From Ruminococcus_C callidus (GTDB lineage: Bacteria > Bacillota > Clostridia > Oscillospirales > Ruminococcaceae): a DNA stretch of 64,000 bases. This document shows positions 60,368 through 64,000 of this stretch, one piece after another. Position 1 is the stretch's first letter. Every line of letters starts with the position of its first letter. The translations under genes and the position numbers were made by a program. Where the stretch lies: contig NZ_CP186925.1 of assembly GCF_049562855.1 (NCBI RefSeq), positions 2,294,001-2,358,000 on the forward strand, read 5' to 3'. The notes beneath the pieces were generated by a model that was given only the letters and a program-made list of their open reading frames with translations, made no database searches and was not told the DNA's origin.

Positions 60368-60460
60368 AGGGCAAGTACTCCTTTAACAAAGGCATGTGTA
60401 TCTTATGCACAAGAATTTTCTATGCCAACGGTGATTACACAACAAAATAAGAAAATCTAA

Positions 60461-60519
60461 GGCAACACCGCACAAAGCTTGTGCATAAGGTGCGTTGTCA
60501 GATTTTTCGGCAGATTGCC
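60461..60519 (+). repeat. Half element A/B remnant
   Basis: GGCAACACCGCACAAAGC and GTGCATAAGGTGCGTTG, then CAGATTTTTCGGCAGATTGCC. One arm of the family. Confidence 0.55.
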
Positions 60520-60522
60520 TAG

Positions 60523-60568
60523 GGCAATACCGTACAAAGTAGGCAGACGCTCTTTGTGCGGTATTGCC
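60523..60568. repeat. Element A remnant (46 bp, ends only)
   Basis: GGCAATACCGTACAAAG and CTCTTTGTGCGGTATTGCC with almost no interior, an internal deletion product. Confidence 0.65.
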
Positions 60569-60761
60569 TTTACACCGTCAGCGTAAAATCTTGCTGAAAA
60601 GACCTGCATTTCATTTTTATGCGAACACATTCTAGTATAACACATCGTTTTAAAAAAAGCAAGAAAAAATTGATAAAGTGAAGAACAACTACACTTTGAG
60701 GTTAGGGTGTCAAGTTTTATTATACTACATCAGAGGTAAAAGGCGTTTTCAGAGGATAGCA

Positions 60762-60798
60762 AACAGCCTGAGATTCCAATTGTAAAATCTCAGGCTGT
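60762..60798. terminator. Hairpin between 60.4 and 60.85 kb
   Basis: AACAGCCTGAGAT pairs with ATCTCAGGCTGT, with CTTTCGTTT after it on the plus strand. A terminator-like hairpin not tied to a visible gene. Nothing else is recognisable between 60569 and 60852. Confidence 0.4.
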
Positions 60799-60852
60799 CT
60801 TTCGTTTGTATGCAGTGAGAAAAGTGAGGTAGTTTTGGCATCATGTTTATCG

Positions 60853-60947
60853 GGAAACACTGAATAAAGCTTGTGCGTAAGATGCATTGTCAGATTTTTC
60901 GGCAGATTGTGTGCAAAGCCGTCAGGCGGGCTTTATGCAGTGTTTCC
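60853..60947 (+). mobile_element. Element B, copy 3 (95-bp deletion derivative)
   Basis: Left arm as in B1, then a jump from CGGCAGATTG to TGTGCAAAGCCGTCAGG and the intact right end. No matching flanks. Confidence 0.7.
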
Positions 60948-60991
60948 TTTGTTCATGCAGTTTTCCAAAATTCTTCCACAAGACCATTTCT

Positions 60992-61054
60992 CTGCGGACT
61001 GATTCCGCTTTCGGTAAAATCGATCAGCGGTTCGCCCAAAGCTGTTACATCATA
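60992..61054 (-). pseudogene. Relic of a second fructokinase gene (5' fragment)
   Basis: 63 bp that match the start of the fructokinase gene (56753-56815) at all but about four positions; it reads YDVTALGEPLIDFTESGIS. It follows the GH32 gene and is cut off by an element A end (GGCAATACCGC, 61055-61065). The implied ancestral order is transporter, GH32, fructokinase. Confidence 0.75.
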
Positions 61055-61065
61055 GGCAATACCGC
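61055..61065. repeat. Solo element A end at the relic boundary
   Basis: GGCAATACCGC lies exactly where the fructokinase relic stops, 8 bp before the GH32 stop codon. Confidence 0.45.
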
Positions 61066-61072
61066 ATTCACC

Positions 61073-62371
61073 TTACTCTGTCGTATACAACGTATATGCT
61101 TCGCCAGTGACTACCTCCGACAATCCGTATACCACACTGCTGATCACTGCTTCGCCCTGATTGGCATAGACTTCGATCAAATTGGAGTCTACATAGATCT
61201 CCAGTTCACAGCCGTCCCTGAGTACCGGTGTTTCCGCAGTCAGTCGATATTTGCCGTCTTTCACAAATACAGCAGAGCGATCTGTGAAAAGCTTGTCCTG
61301 TTCCCGCCAGATCCGGTATCCGCCAATGTTGATACACTCGCCGTTTTTCAGCGAGGTCTTTACCAGATAACCAGACTTTCCCGCCTGCTCCGGCGAAGAG
61401 ATCTCCTTGGTAAAAGCGTTTTGGATATGCGGATGAGGACGGAAATAAATGCGATCGTTCTTCACAGAAACCACTCTTGGAATACACATCATGCCGTTCC
61501 ACTTACCATCTACTGCCTGCGGCATTCTCATCCATGCAATAACAACACGATTGCCATCTTCATCAGTCGTACTCTGCGGGGCATAGAGATCCAGCCCATA
61601 GTCCAGAAACTGAACGTCATCTGCAAGCTGCATCGTTCCGGTCGCTTCATCGAATGTGGAGAACAGACAGATCGCTGCGGAATCATACGCTTTTCCATCA
61701 TTCAAAAAAGCCATGGGAGAAAACACCGTGATCCCCTTACCGTCCACCTCGAAATAGTCCGGACACTCCCACATCCAGCCGAAGTTGTCCTTTTCCACGT
61801 GACTGAGATACTTCCAGTTCTGCAAATCCCTGCTCTGATAAATCAGCAGTCTGCCCTTGTGGGCAACAGAGCTTCCCAGCACCATGTACCACGCATCTGT
61901 TCCACGCCATACCTTCGGGTCACGGGTGTGCGTTTTGCTGCCGATCTTATCTTCTGCAATCGTCGGAATGATCGTCTTCTTTTCTTGAAGGTTATCAAAA
62001 GTCATACCGTCCGCGGAAGAGATCATCATCTGTGCTGAGAGAAACTGATCGTTCCGACAGTGGTTAATGTTCTCCGGATCCTCCTCCAGATAGTTGACAC
62101 CGGTATAGTACAAGTACATCGTTCCGTCCTGCTCCACAGCACTGCCGGAGAAACAGCCGCTGCGGTCGTCGGTCTTGGTAGGATACAGGGCGATTCCCTT
62201 TTCCTCCCAGTTCACCAGATCCTTGCTGACAGCGTGTCCCCAGTGCATTCTGCCCCACTGCGGTGCGTAGGGAAAGCACTGATAAAACAGATGATACTGT
62301 CCCTGATACCAGATAAATCCGTTCGGATCATTGATCCAGCAATTCGGGGCTTTGAAATGAATTTTCTGCAT
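61073..62371 (-). CDS. GH32 beta-fructofuranosidase (sucrose-6-phosphate hydrolase type)
   Basis: 432 residues, cytosolic. Five-blade propeller motifs in order: WINDPNGF with nucleophile Asp15, FSGSAV near 73, RDPKVW near 150 and the acid/base Glu in WECPDYF near 202. A short C-terminal beta-sandwich ends the protein. It would hydrolyse sucrose, sucrose phosphate or short fructans imported by the upstream ABC system. It lies 13 bp behind the MsmK-type gene. The ATG at 62371 is preceded by AGGAGG-like sequence. Confidence 0.92.
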   Translation of the reverse strand: MQKIHFKAPNCWINDPNGFIWYQGQYHLFYQCFPYAPQWGRMHWGHAVSKDLVNWEEKGIALYPTKTDDRSGCFSGSAVEQDGTMYLYYTGVNYLEEDPENINHCRNDQFLSAQMMISSADGMTFDNLQEKKTIIPTIAEDKIGSKTHTRDPKVWRGTDAWYMVLGSSVAHKGRLLIYQSRDLQNWKYLSHVEKDNFGWMWECPDYFEVDGKGITVFSPMAFLNDGKAYDSAAICLFSTFDEATGTMQLADDVQFLDYGLDLYAPQSTTDEDGNRVVIAWMRMPQAVDGKWNGMMCIPRVVSVKNDRIYFRPHPHIQNAFTKEISSPEQAGKSGYLVKTSLKNGECINIGGYRIWREQDKLFTDRSAVFVKDGKYRLTAETPVLRDGCELEIYVDSNLIEVYANQGEAVISSVVYGLSEVVTGEAYTLYTTE

Positions 62372-62384
62372 AGTATCCTCCTAA

Positions 62385-63479
62385 TTAGAAAAGGCTTTCT
62401 TCGGTTTGTGTATCAAAAAAGTGCATTCTGGACGGAACAAAGGCAAAATCAATGGTATCTCCGGGCTTGCTGATCTCATATTTGGATACTCTCGCCACCG
62501 AGGCAGTGCCACCGAAGTTAAAGTACAGGTTGTTCTCATTTCCCATAACTTCTACACTATCCACCGTTGCAGACATGATATTATCCTTGTAAAGATCCAG
62601 ATTCTGCGGATCCAGCTTGATGTCCTCGCCACGTATGCCGAGAACCAGCGTTCCCTGTCTGCCGTTTAGGCTTGTCACAACAGATTCCGGCAGCTGCATC
62701 TTACTGCCGTCGGAGAAAGTCATGGTATTCCCTGCCACCTTTACTTCATAGAAATTCATCTGCGGCGAACCGATAAATCCTGCCACAAACTTGTTTGCCG
62801 GATGCTCATACAAGTCCATCGGCTTGCCCACCTGCTGGATCACACCGTCTTTCATAATGACAATGCGGTCTGCCATAGTCATTGCCTCTACCTGATCGTG
62901 CGTCACATAAATGGTGGTACTGCCCAGCTGCCGGTGCAGCTTGCTGATCTCGCTTCTCATGCTGACTCTCAGCTTAGCGTCCAGATTGGAAAGCGGCTCA
63001 TCCATGAGAAACAGCTTCTGATCCTTGACAATTGCACGTCCCAATGCCACTCTCTGCCGCTGACCGCCGGAAAGATTCTTCGGTTTCCGATAACGGTATT
63101 CCGAAAGTCCCAGAATATCGATTGCCCAGTCCACCTTCTTCTTGATTTCCGCTGCCGGTACCTTCATATTCTTCAAACCATAGGAAATGTTCTTTTCCAC
63201 TGTCATGTGCGGATAGAGGGCGTAGTTCTGAAATACCATAGAGATGCCACGATCTCTCGGCAAAACTGCATTCATACGCTTTCCGTCAATGTAGAAGTCG
63301 CCGCTGGTGATTTCCTCAAATCCGGCAATCATACGAAGTGTGGTCGATTTTCCGCAGCCGGACGGGCCAACAAAGGCAATGAATTCACCTTCTTCAACGG
63401 AAAGACTGAAATCGGTTACGGAATTTTTATCTGCACCTGCATATTTCTTACAGATGTTCTTCATTTCAATAAAGCTCAT
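62385..63479 (-). CDS. msmK: Carbohydrate ABC transporter ATPase, MsmK/UgpC type
   Basis: 364 residues. Walker A GPSGCGKST near 40, Q-loop MVFQNYALYPHM near 85, signature LSGGQRQRVALGRAI near 138, Walker B LFLMDEPLSNLD near 158, and a C-terminal OB-like (TOBE) regulatory domain (about 240-360). One such ATPase often powers several sugar importers. It starts 3 bp after the permease stop. Confidence 0.94.
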   Translation of the reverse strand: MSFIEMKNICKKYAGADKNSVTDFSLSVEEGEFIAFVGPSGCGKSTTLRMIAGFEEITSGDFYIDGKRMNAVLPRDRGISMVFQNYALYPHMTVEKNISYGLKNMKVPAAEIKKKVDWAIDILGLSEYRYRKPKNLSGGQRQRVALGRAIVKDQKLFLMDEPLSNLDAKLRVSMRSEISKLHRQLGSTTIYVTHDQVEAMTMADRIVIMKDGVIQQVGKPMDLYEHPANKFVAGFIGSPQMNFYEVKVAGNTMTFSDGSKMQLPESVVTSLNGRQGTLVLGIRGEDIKLDPQNLDLYKDNIMSATVDSVEVMGNENNLYFNFGGTASVARVSKYEISKPGDTIDFAFVPSRMHFFDTQTEESLF

Positions 63480-63482
63480 AAG

Positions 63483-64000
63483 TTAACCCTCCTTGGAACC
63501 TGTGGAAACAACACCCTCTACAATCTGCTTGGAGAAAAGGGCATAGATGATAATAACCGGAATGGTAATCAGGGTGATGACAGCAAGCGTCTGTCCCATG
63601 GTTGTATTGTCGTTGGATGTGATAGAGTTCAAACCGATCTGAGCGGTCAGAAGATCGCTGGACGTGAACACCAGTGACGGCCAGAGGTAATCATTCCATA
63701 CATTCAGGAATGTGAAAACACTGACAGTTGCAACGACTGTTTTAGACATCGGCAGCACCATTGTAAAGAAATACTTCACAGGATTGCAGTGATCCAGCTG
63801 TGCAGCCTCCCAGACATCATCGGGCAGGCTGACAAAAACCTGACGGAACAGGAATATATTAAACGGATTGACGATCATCGGAAGCACATAACCAAAAACG
63901 GTATTCAGCAGTCCCATTTTGGAAACGAACATAAAGTTGATGGTGATAATGGTTTCTGTCGGAATGATCATCAGCATCATGATGATCGCCAACCATCTTT
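63483..64000 (-). CDS. Carbohydrate ABC transporter permease, MalG/MsmG type (C-terminal part)
   Basis: Runs off the right edge; about 172 C-terminal codons are present. The EAA loop EAAQLDHCNPVKYFFTMVLP near the middle contacts the ATPase. Four hydrophobic segments are visible. With the MsmK-type ATPase and GH32 it forms a sucrose or fructo-oligosaccharide uptake operon; the other permease and the binding protein should lie to the right. Confidence 0.92.
   Translation of the reverse strand, partial: RWLAIIMMLMIIPTETIITINFMFVSKMGLLNTVFGYVLPMIVNPFNIFLFRQVFVSLPDDVWEAAQLDHCNPVKYFFTMVLPMSKTVVATVSVFTFLNVWNDYLWPSLVFTSSDLLTAQIGLNSITSNDNTTMGQTLAVITLITIPVIIIYALFSKQIVEGVVSTGSKEG

Overview
The window looks like chromosomal DNA of a fibre-degrading, cellulosome-forming gut Firmicute close to Ruminococcus. 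The evidence is three secreted glycoside hydrolase or LRR proteins and one Tp47-like protein that carry dockerin repeats, AraC-regulated xylanase genes, LytTR-DUF3021 and CD1871A-type genes, and strong AGGAGG ribosome sites. GC is mid-range. The exact species is inference.

Layout. 1-5.8 kb: 5' end of an ABC ATPase, then sbcC/sbcD and a 1-phosphofructokinase. 6.1-14.6 kb: an extracytosolic flavin and electron-transfer region. It holds a lipoprotein ApbE flavin transferase with EetA-like and EetB-like membrane proteins, a secreted Tp47-type dockerin protein, and an opposing operon for a protein with four FMN-binding domains, a second FMN-binding protein and a NapH-like ferredoxin. A TTAG-N6-CTAA operator recurs at these promoters. 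14.7-17.2 kb: a P1B-type metal ATPase and a small partner. 18-22.5 kb: a ThrE-type exporter, tRNA-Ser(GGA) and tRNA-Leu(GAG), and a MerR-dxs operon. 22.5-26.1 kb: an ABC exporter/LytTR/DUF3021/lipoprotein operon. 26.4-29.5 kb: a GT2 glycosyltransferase and a DUF2079 protein. 30.1-47.5 kb: a hemicellulose cluster (SGNH esterase, two AraC regulators, GH5, a giant LRR/Big2 dockerin protein, GH10-dockerin-GH43, GH30-dockerin). 47.6-51.7 kb: a CD1871A/NapH-like/TlpA-like redox operon facing a two-component system across a 35-bp inverted repeat. 51.7-54.9 kb: a low-GC accessory island with two DUF4259 paralogues, an RHS tail and a DUF4304-like gene. 55.1-55.4 kb: a tRNA-Leu(UAA) gene interrupted by a group I intron. 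55.8-64 kb: a sucrose/fructan regulon (fructokinase, sucrose phosphorylase, LacI repressor, GH32, MsmK-type ATPase, ABC permease).

The dominant non-genic feature is a family of non-coding palindromic elements of about 172 bp. Eight full-length and three altered copies of subfamily A, three copies of subfamily B, a nested relative C, a similar element D and many remnants fill the intergenic spaces. Most full-length copies and some altered ones have exact 4-bp target duplications, so these are MITE-like transposed elements. They often lie between a stop codon and its terminator.

The strongest candidates for new biology are the MITE-like family, the group I intron in a Firmicute tRNA-Leu(UAA), and the TTAG-N6-CTAA regulon that joins flavinylation genes to a dockerin-bearing secreted protein.
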